Shown here piece after piece: positions 8,818-16,625 of a DNA stretch of 64,000 nucleotides. Every line of letters starts with the position of its first letter. Positions within the stretch are counted from its first letter, which is position 1. The stretch is taken from assembly GCA_001657325.1 (NCBI GenBank), contig LWRO01000005.1:186001-250000 (forward strand), in the 5' to 3' direction. Both the position numbers and the translations under genes were made by a program. The notes beneath the pieces are model-generated. The model saw only the letters and a list, made by a program, of their open reading frames with translations. It did not search any database and was not told the origin of the DNA. The DNA is from Geitlerinema sp. BBD 1991-9. Its GTDB lineage: Bacteria > Cyanobacteriota > Cyanobacteriia > Cyanobacteriales > Geitlerinemataceae.

Positions 8818-10037
8818 CTATCGGGTACAGCGCGGGCTTCCAGTTTTATCGGGAATCGCCTCGGAAAGCATCGAACGAATTCGACCTCTCTTCGGTCTTA
8901 CATTCCCTCCACTGGCAGCAGCCCCGGTTCCCGAGGCCAGTATCCGCAAGCCTTCATTTTTGATATTTGTTGCCGCGTTGATGTCTCGGTCGTGAACCTG
9001 CCCGCAATGGGGGCATTCAAACGACCGAACGTCGAGTCCCATTTTGGGGAGCGGCAATCCCCCCGTTGCCCCCCTTAGCAAGGGGGGTTGGGGGGATTGT
9101 GAGTACTGGGGAAAAATCGATCCACTTCCAGATACACCTTTCCTTCTCCCTCTGCCTTGTATTTGAGCATCGTCGAGAACATTCCCCAGCCTACATCGCT
9201 TATCGCTTTCGCGAGGCTGTGGTTCTTGACCATGTTCTTCACGGCTAGATTTTCCACCACAATCACTGGGTTCTCGTTGACTATCTTGCGGGATAGCTTG
9301 TGGAGAAAATCCGCTCGAGAGTTGGCAATCTTGCTGTGAACTCGCGCCACGAGCCGTCTGGCTTTTTGGCGAGAGTTCGAGCCTTGTTGTTTTCTCGAAA
9401 GTTTTCGCTGTTTGCGCTTGAGGTTGCGCTCGTGTTTCTTGAGGTGACGGGGATTGTTGTATTTTTTACCGTTAGAAGTCACCGTAAAGTGCTTCAACCC
9501 CATATCGATCCCAACAGCTTTACCGTCAGGATTGGGTTCGGGTTTGTCAGACCCGTCGTCGATAAGGATTGAAGCGTGATATCGTCCGTCAGTGTTGCGA
9601 CTGACAGTTACAGTTTTGATTGTCCCTTCAAACCAACGATGAACGCGACAGTACACCTCTCCAATTTTAGGAAGGTGTAACTTGTCGCCTTCAAGTTTGA
9701 CATTTTGCGGGTATTGAAGAGATTGCCGTTTGTGCTTGCTCTTGAAACGCGGGTAACGAGCGCGTCCCTCAAAGAAGTTTACAAACGCTCTCGAGAGGTT
9801 GAGTACCGAACTTTGCAAACACTGAGAATAAGTTTCTCCAAGCCACTCCAACTCTCGCTTCCACTGGGGAAGCATTTTTTTGAGGTCGTAACCCGAGATG
9901 CCTTTCCCTGTTTGTCGGTAGGCTTCGGTCGTCAGTTGCAGAGAACGGTTCCACACCAAACGGCAGCAGCCAAAGGCTTTCGCCAGGGCGACTTCCTGCT
10001 CTTTCGTGGGATAAATTCTCAGCTTGACGACTTTCAT
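8818..10037 (-). pseudogene. tnpB: IS605 OrfB/TnpB RNA-guided nuclease, disrupted
   Basis: Translation from ATG 10037 gives MKVVKLRIYPTKEQE, the standard TnpB start, then the RuvC motifs GIDMGLKHF (Asp) and VVENLAVKNM (Glu). The frame stops at 9075 after DRFFPST. The C-terminus continues in another frame from about 9048: KMGLDVRSFECPHCGQVHDRDINAATN, including the third RuvC Asp and the second CxxC, and ends at 8818. Between the two parts a C/G-rich palindrome (9056-9098) replaces the expected first CxxC of the zinc ribbon and breaks the frame. The encoded nuclease is therefore predicted to be inactive, although the remaining catalytic residues are intact. Intact relatives are guided by an omegaRNA from the 3' end. 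Confidence 0.85.
9056..9098. repeat. C/G-rich palindromic repeat inside tnpB
   Basis: The sequence runs AATCCCCCC-GTTG-CCCCCCTT-AGC-AAGGGGGG-TTGG-GGGGATT, a near-perfect inverted repeat of 43 bp. A sister sequence with the same organisation forms the core of the MITE at 14101-14145. It sits exactly where the first CxxC of the TnpB zinc ribbon is expected. Confidence 0.9.
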
Positions 10038-10166
10038 TAGTGCGATTAACAATCGTGTTAAACTCAGTCTAGCAGATCGAGCTGTTTGTCCGCCACTTTG
10101 TCGCCTCGGCTTTCCCGGCCGCCACTCACGCTTCGCGTAGAGTGCGGGGCTTCCCGCCGAGGGAGC

Positions 10167-10301
10167 TAAAATATCCACATCGCTATCGGGTTGGGCGGTG
10201 TCTCGCGCCACGGAACCGAAAATCGCCAGAAACTTCACGCCGAAATTTTCGATTTCTGCTTGGTGTTGGGTTAGGATTTCGAGGGCTTGCTTGCGGTGCA
10301 T
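10167..10301 (-). pseudogene. Truncated MNT-type nucleotidyltransferase
   Basis: From ATG 10301 the frame reads MHRKQALEILTQ, then FLAIFGSVARDTAQPDSDVDIL, the GS-x-A-R and D-x-D-I motif of minimal nucleotidyltransferases (MNT, MntA-like antitoxins). The frame then enters the left end of the TnpB element, so only about 45 residues remain. No continuation of the domain is recognisable beyond the right end at 8797. In intact loci such genes pair with HEPN toxins; none is present nearby. Confidence 0.7.
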
Positions 10302-10360
10302 TTTTTCAATGGATGGTTTCAGGAATTCACCACGGAGACACGGAGGACACGGAGAGGGAG

Positions 10361-12892
10361 TTATCGGCGGAGGAGTTGACGGAAAACGCGCCAGAAACGA
10401 CGAACTTGCTGTTTCAACCACTGCCAAAGGTTCGGTTTGGGCGGTGAGGGAGGCGGTGCGGTTAAGGCTTGTATGGCGTTGTCGCAATCTCGGACATCGG
10501 TTTCAAGTTCCATGCTTTGATACAACTCGCGGGCGTTGCGATAAGCACCGAGGGCATCGTCAACTCTGTCGATCTTGCTCAACGCTTCTCCTAAGTTAGC
10601 CCAAGACATCGCTTGACTTTGAGGATTTCCTAAATCTTTTTTAATGGCGAGAGCCTTTTGATAACACTGAATGGCTTGCTGATAGTTTTCTAGATGCTGA
10701 TAGGCTTCACCTAAATTGTTGAGAGATATTGCCTCGCCCTGGCGATCGCCGATTTCCCGTGAGATGTCTAAGCACTGCTGGTGGAACTCGATCGATCGTT
10801 GGTACTGCCCCAGGGAGTCGTAAGCATTGCCCAAATTGCCCAGGGAAGCCGCCTCGCCCTGGCGATCGCCGATTTCCCGTGAGATGTCTAACGACTGCTG
10901 GTAGAACTCGATCGATCGTTGGAACTGCCCCAGGGAGTCGTAAGCACTGCCCAAATTGTTCAGGGAGTTCGCCTCGCCCTGGCGATCGCCGATTTCCCGT
11001 GAGATGTCTAACGACTGCTGGTGGAACTCGATCGATCGTTGGAACTGCCCCAGGGAGTGGTAAGCATTGCCCAAATTGCCCAGGGAGTTCGCCTCGCCCT
11101 GGCGATTGCCGATTTCCCGTGAGATGTCTAACGACTGCTGGTAGAACTCGATCGATCGTTGGAACTGCCCCAGGGAGTAGTAAGCATTGCCCAAACTGCC
11201 CAGGGAGATTGCCTCGCCCCGGCGATCGCCGATTTCCCGTTTGATGTCTAACGACTGCTGGTGGAACTCGATCGATCGTTGGAACTGCCCCAGGGAGTAG
11301 TAAGCATTGCCCAAACTGCCCAGGGAGTTCGCCTCGCCCCGGCGATAGCCGATTTCCCGTGAGATGTCTAACTGCTGCTGGTGGAACTCGATCGATCGTT
11401 GGTACTGCCCCAGGGAGTAGTAAGCATTGCCCAAACTGCCCAGGGAGTTCGCCTCGCCCTGGCGATAGCCGATTTCCCGTGAGATGTCTAACGACTGCTG
11501 GTAGAACTCGATCGATCGTTGGAACTGCCCCAGGGAGTGGTAAGCATTGCCCAAATTGCCCAGGGAAGCCGCCTCGCCCTGGCGATTGCCGATTTCCCGT
11601 GAGATGTCTAACGACTGCTGGTAGAACTCGATCGATCGTTGGAACTGCCCCAGGGAGTGGTAAGCATTGCCCAAACTGGTTAACGCCGCACGAAATTTCC
11701 AGTTTTGACGATCGACCTCCGGCCAGTTTTCCACCAACTGACTGTACAATTCCACGCGGGTTGAATTGTAGCCCCTTAAATCCAAAAATCGATCTAAGCA
11801 ATCAGAACTATACGCGCCATCACGAAGCGTATCAAACGCCGACTCATACGCCCCCAACTGGCAATAATGATAAAAAATCTCCAAATACTCGCTCACGTCA
11901 TCGAGGCTTTCCCAGTCCCCACGCGGTTTCACCCGACTTTGATAATCAACAATCGCGCGTTGATGCGCCGCCGTCAGGTCCCCGGCTTTATGCTGCACGT
12001 AAGCCAAAACCACCTGCTGAAAATCATAAACCCGCGCTCCCTTCACCTCATCTTCCAACAGCCAAGACTGTCTCGCCAACTGTCGCAAATCCGCCGCCAC
12101 TTCCCTCGGCGGTTTCTCCAACCCCGACACCGCCAACGCCATCTCCGCCTCAAACTCACCCCGCAACACACTCACCGAGTGCAACAGCGTTTTAGCATCC
12201 TCACTCAACCGCTGATAACTAGCATCCAACACCGCCACAATTCCCACTTCCGCCTGACGGTGCGTTCCGCGAACCTCGGGATGCGCCAACAACTCCGGTA
12301 ACGAGTCCAACCCCAACTGACTCAACCGTTCCAACCGGGGATTTTGCGGCGAATCATCAACCAGCAAATCCGCCACCAACCGCAACAGCAACGGATATCC
12401 ATCCACTAACCTAGAAAACTCCCTCAGTTTCGCCTCGTCGTCGGTGAGTCCCCGCCCTTTTAAAAACGCCGCACCCTCCGTTTCGCTCAACCCCGTCAAG
12501 GGCGGCAACCAGTGATTAAACCCTCTCAAATTCGGGCGTTCCCGCGTCGTCACCACAACGGCGCTGTCGCTTTTGAGATTGAGCCAACTTCTAAAAAACG
12601 CATCGTAAAAGGAACCGGATACAAACTGCCCGTTTCGCAAAACCGTTTCCAAATTATCGAATACCAGCAAGCACTTCGTTTGCTGCAAACAGGACACCAA
12701 AGTCCCCGGTAATGCGGTTTCAGATTCGGGAATTGGATATTGAAAATGCGCTAAAACCGCCCGCGCCACATTTGTAAAAATTGCCCCCGCACTCACATCC
12801 GCCCAATAGCCGCGATATTCGGCGTTTAACTCCTCAAAAACCTTGGCGGCTAAGCTGGTTTTTCCAATGCCGCCCGTTCCCTCAATTCCCAT
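10361..12892 (-). CDS. STAND NTPase (NB-ARC) with TPR array; C-terminal part of split gene
   Basis: From ATG 12892 the protein starts with GIEGTGGIGKTSLA (Walker A), has LLVFDNLE (Walker B) and VVTTRERP, then winged-helix-like segments, and ends in about 11 tetratricopeptide repeats with the consensus LGNAYHSLGQFQRSIEFYQQ. A basic C-terminal tail follows. Proteins of this layout are signal-transduction ATPases that oligomerise on ligand sensing. Upstream the same frame stays open for 69 more codons, with no ATG, GTG or other usable start except TTG 12895, up to an amber codon at 13103-13105; the preceding gene is in the same frame. The gene was therefore most likely a single 1,195-codon ORF. 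If made alone, this part would begin directly at the P-loop and lack its effector and hinge. Confidence 0.75.
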   Translation of the reverse strand: MGIEGTGGIGKTSLAAKVFEELNAEYRGYWADVSAGAIFTNVARAVLAHFQYPIPESETALPGTLVSCLQQTKCLLVFDNLETVLRNGQFVSGSFYDAFFRSWLNLKSDSAVVVTTRERPNLRGFNHWLPPLTGLSETEGAAFLKGRGLTDDEAKLREFSRLVDGYPLLLRLVADLLVDDSPQNPRLERLSQLGLDSLPELLAHPEVRGTHRQAEVGIVAVLDASYQRLSEDAKTLLHSVSVLRGEFEAEMALAVSGLEKPPREVAADLRQLARQSWLLEDEVKGARVYDFQQVVLAYVQHKAGDLTAAHQRAIVDYQSRVKPRGDWESLDDVSEYLEIFYHYCQLGAYESAFDTLRDGAYSSDCLDRFLDLRGYNSTRVELYSQLVENWPEVDRQNWKFRAALTSLGNAYHSLGQFQRSIEFYQQSLDISREIGNRQGEAASLGNLGNAYHSLGQFQRSIEFYQQSLDISREIGYRQGEANSLGSLGNAYYSLGQYQRSIEFHQQQLDISREIGYRRGEANSLGSLGNAYYSLGQFQRSIEFHQQSLDIKREIGDRRGEAISLGSLGNAYYSLGQFQRSIEFYQQSLDISREIGNRQGEANSLGNLGNAYHSLGQFQRSIEFHQQSLDISREIGDRQGEANSLNNLGSAYDSLGQFQRSIEFYQQSLDISREIGDRQGEAASLGNLGNAYDSLGQYQRSIEFHQQCLDISREIGDRQGEAISLNNLGEAYQHLENYQQAIQCYQKALAIKKDLGNPQSQAMSWANLGEALSKIDRVDDALGAYRNARELYQSMELETDVRDCDNAIQALTAPPPSPPKPNLWQWLKQQVRRFWRVFRQLLRR
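10741..11678. repeat. Tandem 120-bp repeats encoding TPR units (about 8 copies)
   Basis: Eight successive 120-bp units, each encoding 40 residues, differ from each other at only a few positions. Most units carry a HIP1-type GCGATCGCC or a GCGAT(A/T)GCC variant at the same position. Such uniformity points to recent unequal crossing-over or gene conversion. Confidence 0.95.
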
Positions 12893-13102
12893 CAAGGTAA
12901 TTTCGGGATTTTGAATCCACTCTTTTAACTGCTGAATTTCTGATTTTCGTCCCTGCCAGTTGGCAACAACACCGCTAAAACTTCCCCCGATAAGAGCGCC
13001 ACCCGTCAGCTTTCTCTTATCTAGAATCTCCTTGATTTCACCAACATCTTCTCCAATTTCATCGAGGCGTGTTTTGATGTGTTCGAGTTCGCGAAGAATC
13101 TC

Positions 13103-13948
13103 CTATTTTGCCTGTTCGATAACCGCCGCAAAACCCGATTCAACTTCTCGAATTAAGTTACAGAAAATTTCCTGTTGTTTTTGATTTTCGCCCTTGACAA
13201 TTGCCTCTAAATATGTTTGAATGGAAGTGATCTCTTCTTGGGAGAAATTCGCCTTTTGGGATGCCAAAGCGGTGATTTCCCCCATCCAATTCAACGACAT
13301 GGCGGCATAGGCTTTACCGCCTTGTTCGGCATCCAACTTCAAAATTTCTCGAAACGCCTGGGGAAAGGTGGTGTGCAATTTCGAGGCAACGAGGGAAATT
13401 CGATTGAACGACAATTGAGTGTTTTTCGCCGCAGCCAACGCCGACACGATTTCTTGCCAAGTTTCTCGATCGAACGCCCTCACCTGTTTGAAATCCTCAG
13501 CCTTGCGAGACATCAACTTCAGCAGTTCCGTCTCGGAAATTTCCAGGGAAACATCCTCATCTTCGGTTGGCTGGGAGACTTGCAACCACTGGGTTGCGGC
13601 AACTTCTGCTAACTGCTTGAGGTTTTTCTTAAACTGAGTATCGAGGTCTTGGGTTTCTGCCAAATTAGAGAGAACCAGGCTGATGGCGGCTCCCGTGGCT
13701 TTGGCTAAATCGTGATTGGTGGTGTCTTGGTTTTCGAGGCGTTTCGCCAGTTCCCCCATGTCGTTGGCGACTAATCCTTTAAATACATCAGACACAGTTT
13801 CTGAAAATATTTCCGCCAACTTTTTAATCAGCTCAGAGGCAGCAATCCCTGTCAGAAGCGTTGGCAGCATTTGAGCCAGGATTGCACTGATGAGAACGCC
13901 TCCAAACAGAGCGAGGCGCGTTGGGGTTTGTCCGGGGATGAGTTTCAT
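13103..13948 (-). CDS. N-terminal part of split STAND gene (unrecognised domain)
   Basis: This 281-residue product begins MKLIPGQTPTRLALFGG and has a hydrophobic segment at about 13-36 (LALFGGVLISAILAQML), possibly membrane-inserting. An acidic, largely helical region follows with no motif I recognise. It ends in FAAVIEQAK and then TAG. Reading the amber as CAG (Gln) joins it smoothly to EILRELEHIKTRLDEIGED, a coiled-coil-like hinge that leads into the NB-ARC domain. In such proteins the N-terminal domain is usually the effector, so this is the candidate effector of the STAND protein (inference). I cannot name the domain. Confidence 0.65.
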   Translation of the reverse strand: MKLIPGQTPTRLALFGGVLISAILAQMLPTLLTGIAASELIKKLAEIFSETVSDVFKGLVANDMGELAKRLENQDTTNHDLAKATGAAISLVLSNLAETQDLDTQFKKNLKQLAEVAATQWLQVSQPTEDEDVSLEISETELLKLMSRKAEDFKQVRAFDRETWQEIVSALAAAKNTQLSFNRISLVASKLHTTFPQAFREILKLDAEQGGKAYAAMSLNWMGEITALASQKANFSQEEITSIQTYLEAIVKGENQKQQEIFCNLIREVESGFAAVIEQAK

Positions 13949-14073
13949 GGGGAAACGAACTCTCTCAACGCGGTTTCCAGTCAGACAGCGAGCTTATGGT
14001 TTCAGTTTACTGTGAGAAACCGGGTTTTTCGGTTGCGCTTAATCTGAAGTTTAAAATTAGACGAAAACCTGGT
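13949..14073. other. Upstream region of the split STAND gene
   Basis: This 125-bp region has an AGAAACCGGGTTTTTCGG motif at about 14016-14033, an AAACCSGGTTT-type repeat also seen at 15408-15421, and then the MITE. No clear promoter box was identified. Confidence 0.35.
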
Positions 14074-14253
14074 GAGTGCATCTCAATTATACAGCCCTCG
14101 CCATCCCCCCCAACCCCCCTTTGAAAGGGGGGCGAAGGGGGGATGGCTGGGAGAGGGACTTTAATCGATTTCCCCTTCTCTCAATATTGCGGAGTTGCGG
14201 GTAGGGGATGAGGGGATATGGAATTGGGTAGACTGCAAAAGTGAGATGCACTC
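14074..14253. mobile_element. MITE copy A (180 bp) with GAGTGCATCTCA termini
   Basis: The ends GAGTGCATCTCA and TGAGATGCACTC form a 12-bp perfect terminal inverted repeat, extended at the right by CTTTTGCAGTC. The 8-bp flanks are AACCTGGT and AAGCCGGT (6 of 8 identical), consistent with an aged target duplication. The interior holds a large C/G palindrome (14101-14145) and no ORF. Related copies lie at 36741-36841 and 59109-59233. Confidence 0.85.
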
Positions 14254-14272
14254 AAGCCGGTTTCTACCCAGG

Positions 14273-15016
14273 TTAATCTAACGCATCAGGATCGATTCCC
14301 AACTCCCGCAAACGAGCGGCGAGTTGATGTGCGCGTTGTTCGGCGGTTTCTGCCCGTTGTTCGGCGGTTTCTGCCCGTTGTTCGGCAGTTTCTGCCCGTT
14401 GTTCGGCTTGCTGAAGTCGCTGCTGAACGGTGTTGTAATCGAGGAACGGCGAACCATCGGGGCGATACAGTTCCATCGTTTCGGCATTCATTTCAAAGCG
14501 GATTTCCAAACGCGGACTCACCCAACCTTCCATTTTTTCAATAATCTCTAAACGCGCCATTTCGGGAACTTCTGCTTCTCCGCGCAACCAACCGGACAGA
14601 TCGTTTTTCTGGGGGTCGTAAATGTAATATTCTTCAACGCCGTAATCGTTATAAAACAAGAACTTACGCCCCATTTCTTTGAGGGTGTTCGTTGGGGATA
14701 AAATTTCAAAAACCACTTGAGGGGCGATGTCGTTTTCCTGCCATTGTTTGTAAGAGCCTCGATCGCCTTTCGGTCGATCGAACGCAACCATGACATCCGG
14801 TGCTTGAGACAGTTGGTTGTTCCCTTCGACGGGATACCAGAGGAGATCGCCAGCGATAAAAACATTGGGATTCTCGGCAAACAACCAAGCGAGATTGTGA
14901 TAAATTACGCTAATCCAGCGAAATTGAACGGTGTTGTCTGCCATCGGTTTCCCATCACTTTCGGGATAGACAATTTCGGGAGGCGATTGGGGTTGGTTCG
15001 ATCGCGAAGTTACCAT
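14273..15016 (-). CDS. Uma2 family endonuclease (2) with repeat coiled-coil tail
   Basis: This protein of about 247 residues has Uma2 motifs: PDVMVAFDRPKGDRGSYKQW, VVFEILSPTNTLKEMGRKF and YNDYGVEEYYIYDP. The active-site Asp (PDVMV) and the FEILSPT strand are conserved. The C-terminus is a heptad repeat AEQRAET repeated four times, a predicted coiled coil encoded by 21-bp DNA repeats. ATG 15016 (MVTSRSNQ) is preferred over a TTG 12 codons upstream. Such coiled-coil tails are common in cyanobacterial Uma2 proteins; their role is unknown. Confidence 0.8.
   Translation of the reverse strand: MVTSRSNQPQSPPEIVYPESDGKPMADNTVQFRWISVIYHNLAWLFAENPNVFIAGDLLWYPVEGNNQLSQAPDVMVAFDRPKGDRGSYKQWQENDIAPQVVFEILSPTNTLKEMGRKFLFYNDYGVEEYYIYDPQKNDLSGWLRGEAEVPEMARLEIIEKMEGWVSPRLEIRFEMNAETMELYRPDGSPFLDYNTVQQRLQQAEQRAETAEQRAETAEQRAETAEQRAHQLAARLRELGIDPDALD
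14334..14407. repeat. 21-bp tandem repeat (3.5 copies) in Uma2 gene
   Basis: The unit CGTTGTTCGGCGGTTTCTGC plus one base repeats in register at 14334, 14355, 14376 and 14397, with one substitution in the third copy. It encodes the AEQRAET heptads on the minus strand. Confidence 0.95.
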
Positions 15017-15130
15017 AGCTTTAAAGGGGCGAACTTGTTTTAATAGTAGCAAATTTTTTTGTGAGAAACTGTTTTTTTACAAGTGTTTATAATATTGACA
15101 AAAATATTGGCAAAATCGCAAATAAACGCT

Positions 15131-15364
15131 TCATCGACGGCGTTCTTCAAGGGCTTTTAAAACTTCTTCGCCGGGAATTGGCGTAACTGTTCCAGATTGG
15201 ATTTCTTCAAAACAGCGATCGACTTCTGTTGCCCAGGCTTCATCGACTTCTGACTGTTTGAAATTGTCCAGACTGCTGAGGAGGCGCTCGGCAAGGATGG
15301 CGCGTAGATGAGGCGATAAAGTTAAGGCGGATTCGAGTAGGGTATCGAAGTTTGGATCGGACAT
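15131..15364 (-). CDS. Addiction-module antitoxin component (orphan)
   Basis: This 77-residue protein has the layout of the putative addiction module component family (TIGR02574 type): LSPHLRAILAERLLSSLD followed by VDEAWATEVDRCFEEIQSG and a C-terminal EEVLKALEERRR. Such proteins are normally co-transcribed with, and just upstream of, a RelE/ParE toxin. Here the 115 bp downstream hold no toxin frame before the Uma2 gene, so it is an orphan. ATG 15364 is chosen because the protein then has family length; the longer open frame upstream is non-coding in composition. Confidence 0.75.
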   Translation of the reverse strand: MSDPNFDTLLESALTLSPHLRAILAERLLSSLDNFKQSEVDEAWATEVDRCFEEIQSGTVTPIPGEEVLKALEERRR

Positions 15365-15454
15365 AGTTTTTGATATTCTTCGATCGAGCAAATAAAACCC
15401 TTGGCGGAAAAAACCGGTTTCTGAACTTGCTGCGATGGTAGCAAATTTTGGGAA

Positions 15455-15489
15455 AGGCAAGAGGCAAGAGGCAAAAGGCAAGAGGCAGG
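15455..15489. repeat. Heptanucleotide tandem repeat (AGGCAAG x5)
   Basis: Five consecutive 7-bp units with minor variation lie in the gap upstream of the MDR oxidoreductase. Short tandem heptamers of this sort are a known feature of filamentous cyanobacterial genomes. Confidence 0.85.
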
Positions 15490-15568
15490 AAGATAGCGAA
15501 AGTGCGATGATGAAAGCGAACGCCATCCTAATCTTTCCCCACCTCAAAACTTTCTCCACCTCAAAACG

Positions 15569-16528
15569 ATGATGAAAGCTGTGACGATCGATCGATACGG
15601 GTCTTCTGACGTACTGCAATACCGCGATGTCGAACAACCCGTTCCCACCGGAAACGCCGTTCTCGTCCGAGTTCGCGCCAGTAGCGTCAATCCCATTGAC
15701 TGGAAAATCCGTCGCGGTGACTTGGCACTGTTGTCGGGATTCGATTTTCCCAGACCCCTCGGTGCTGATGTAGCCGGTATCGTGGAAGCTGTCGGCGACA
15801 CCGCCACGCAGTTTCAACCCGGCGATGAAGTCTTCGGCTTTGGCAACCCCCTCAACAGCGGCACTTACGCCGAGTTCGCGACACTTCCAGAGTCGCAACT
15901 GGCACTCAAACCGAAAAACGTCAGCTTTGAAGAAGCCGCCGCTGCACCCCTGGCGGGTTTGACGGCGATGCAAGCATTGCTCGATTTAGGCGAACTGCGT
16001 CCCGGTTGTTCGGTTCTCGTCAACGGTGCGTCCGGTGGTGTGGGTGAGTTCGCCGTGCAAATTGCCAAGACATTTTCGGCGACGGTGACGGGGGTGTGTA
16101 GCGAGGCCAATCTCGAGATCGTCCGTCATTTGGGAGCCGATGCGGTTATCGATTACACCCGCGAAGATTTTACGCACCAAGCCGCTCGCTACGATTTAGT
16201 TTTCGATGCGGTGGGAAAACGCACCTTTACTGACTGTCGCCGCGTTCTCAAGCCAGAGGGAATTTTCGTTTCAACCCTTCCGAGTCCCGAGTTACTCGCC
16301 TCGATCGCGCAAACGTTGCTGTTTTCCGGTCAAAAAGCCAAATTGATTTTGGCACAACCGAAAAGCCGCGATTTGCAAGCCTTGTGCGAGTTGATGGAAG
16401 ACGGAAAGGTGAAATCGCAGATCGATCGAACCTATCCCCTATCGGAGATCGCCGCCGCACACAACTACAGCGAAACGGGACGCGCCAAGGGAAAAATTGT
16501 CTTAACCGTCGATGTTGGGGAACAATAA
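15569..16528 (+). CDS. Zinc-type MDR alcohol dehydrogenase/quinone oxidoreductase
   Basis: This 319-residue medium-chain dehydrogenase/reductase has an N-terminal GroES-like fold (SSVNPIDWKIRRGD, PLGADVAGIVEAVG, GDEVFGFG) and the Rossmann nucleotide-binding motif VNGASGGVGEFAVQIAK at about 145-162. The catalytic zinc ligands of true alcohol dehydrogenases are absent, placing it in the quinone-oxidoreductase-like NAD(P)H-dependent group. The substrate is unknown. Two ATG codons are adjacent; either may start translation. The sequence around the start (CGATGATGAAAGC) is duplicated 65 bp upstream. Confidence 0.85.
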   Translation: MMKAVTIDRYGSSDVLQYRDVEQPVPTGNAVLVRVRASSVNPIDWKIRRGDLALLSGFDFPRPLGADVAGIVEAVGDTATQFQPGDEVFGFGNPLNSGTYAEFATLPESQLALKPKNVSFEEAAAAPLAGLTAMQALLDLGELRPGCSVLVNGASGGVGEFAVQIAKTFSATVTGVCSEANLEIVRHLGADAVIDYTREDFTHQAARYDLVFDAVGKRTFTDCRRVLKPEGIFVSTLPSPELLASIAQTLLFSGQKAKLILAQPKSRDLQALCELMEDGKVKSQIDRTYPLSEIAAAHNYSETGRAKGKIVLTVDVGEQ

Positions 16529-16625
16529 TTTCGATTGTCGCAATTCCCGTAGAGGCTTTGCAGGCAACACTTCTTCAACTCTCTGCTAAGTCCAAATCTT
16601 TGCTGAGTCGCACGGACTACCCGAC

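Larger units (their letters stand above)
8797..10166 (-). mobile_element. TnpB-only IS200/IS605-type element (decayed)
   Basis: The element contains one tnpB gene and no tnpA. The right end, just beyond the tnpB stop, folds into a hairpin (GCGCTG-T-ACCC-GATA-GGGT-CAGCG, about 8803-8832) and ends in TTCAC, as expected for subterminal hairpin ends and the omegaRNA region of this superfamily. The left end has an imperfect hairpin (GCACTC-ACGC-GAA-GCGT-AGTGG, about 10120-10150). The boundaries are inferred from these ends and from where the nucleotidyltransferase frame breaks. It could only be moved in trans by a Y1 transposase. Confidence 0.65.

Noticed and set aside
10741-11678. Possible CRISPR array because of regular repeats
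   Set aside because: Units are contiguous 120-bp coding repeats without unique spacers, and no cas genes are present.
10707-11801. Long alternative frame across the TPR repeats (repeated PGAVPTIDRVLPAVVRHLTGN)
   Set aside because: It is the out-of-frame reading of the 120-bp TPR units; any frame through a tandem repeat of a multiple of three stays open. The TPR frame has family similarity.
15365-15973. Upstream extension of the antitoxin frame to 280 codons
   Set aside because: It would cross a heptamer repeat and run antisense into the MDR gene; the 77-residue form matches the family.
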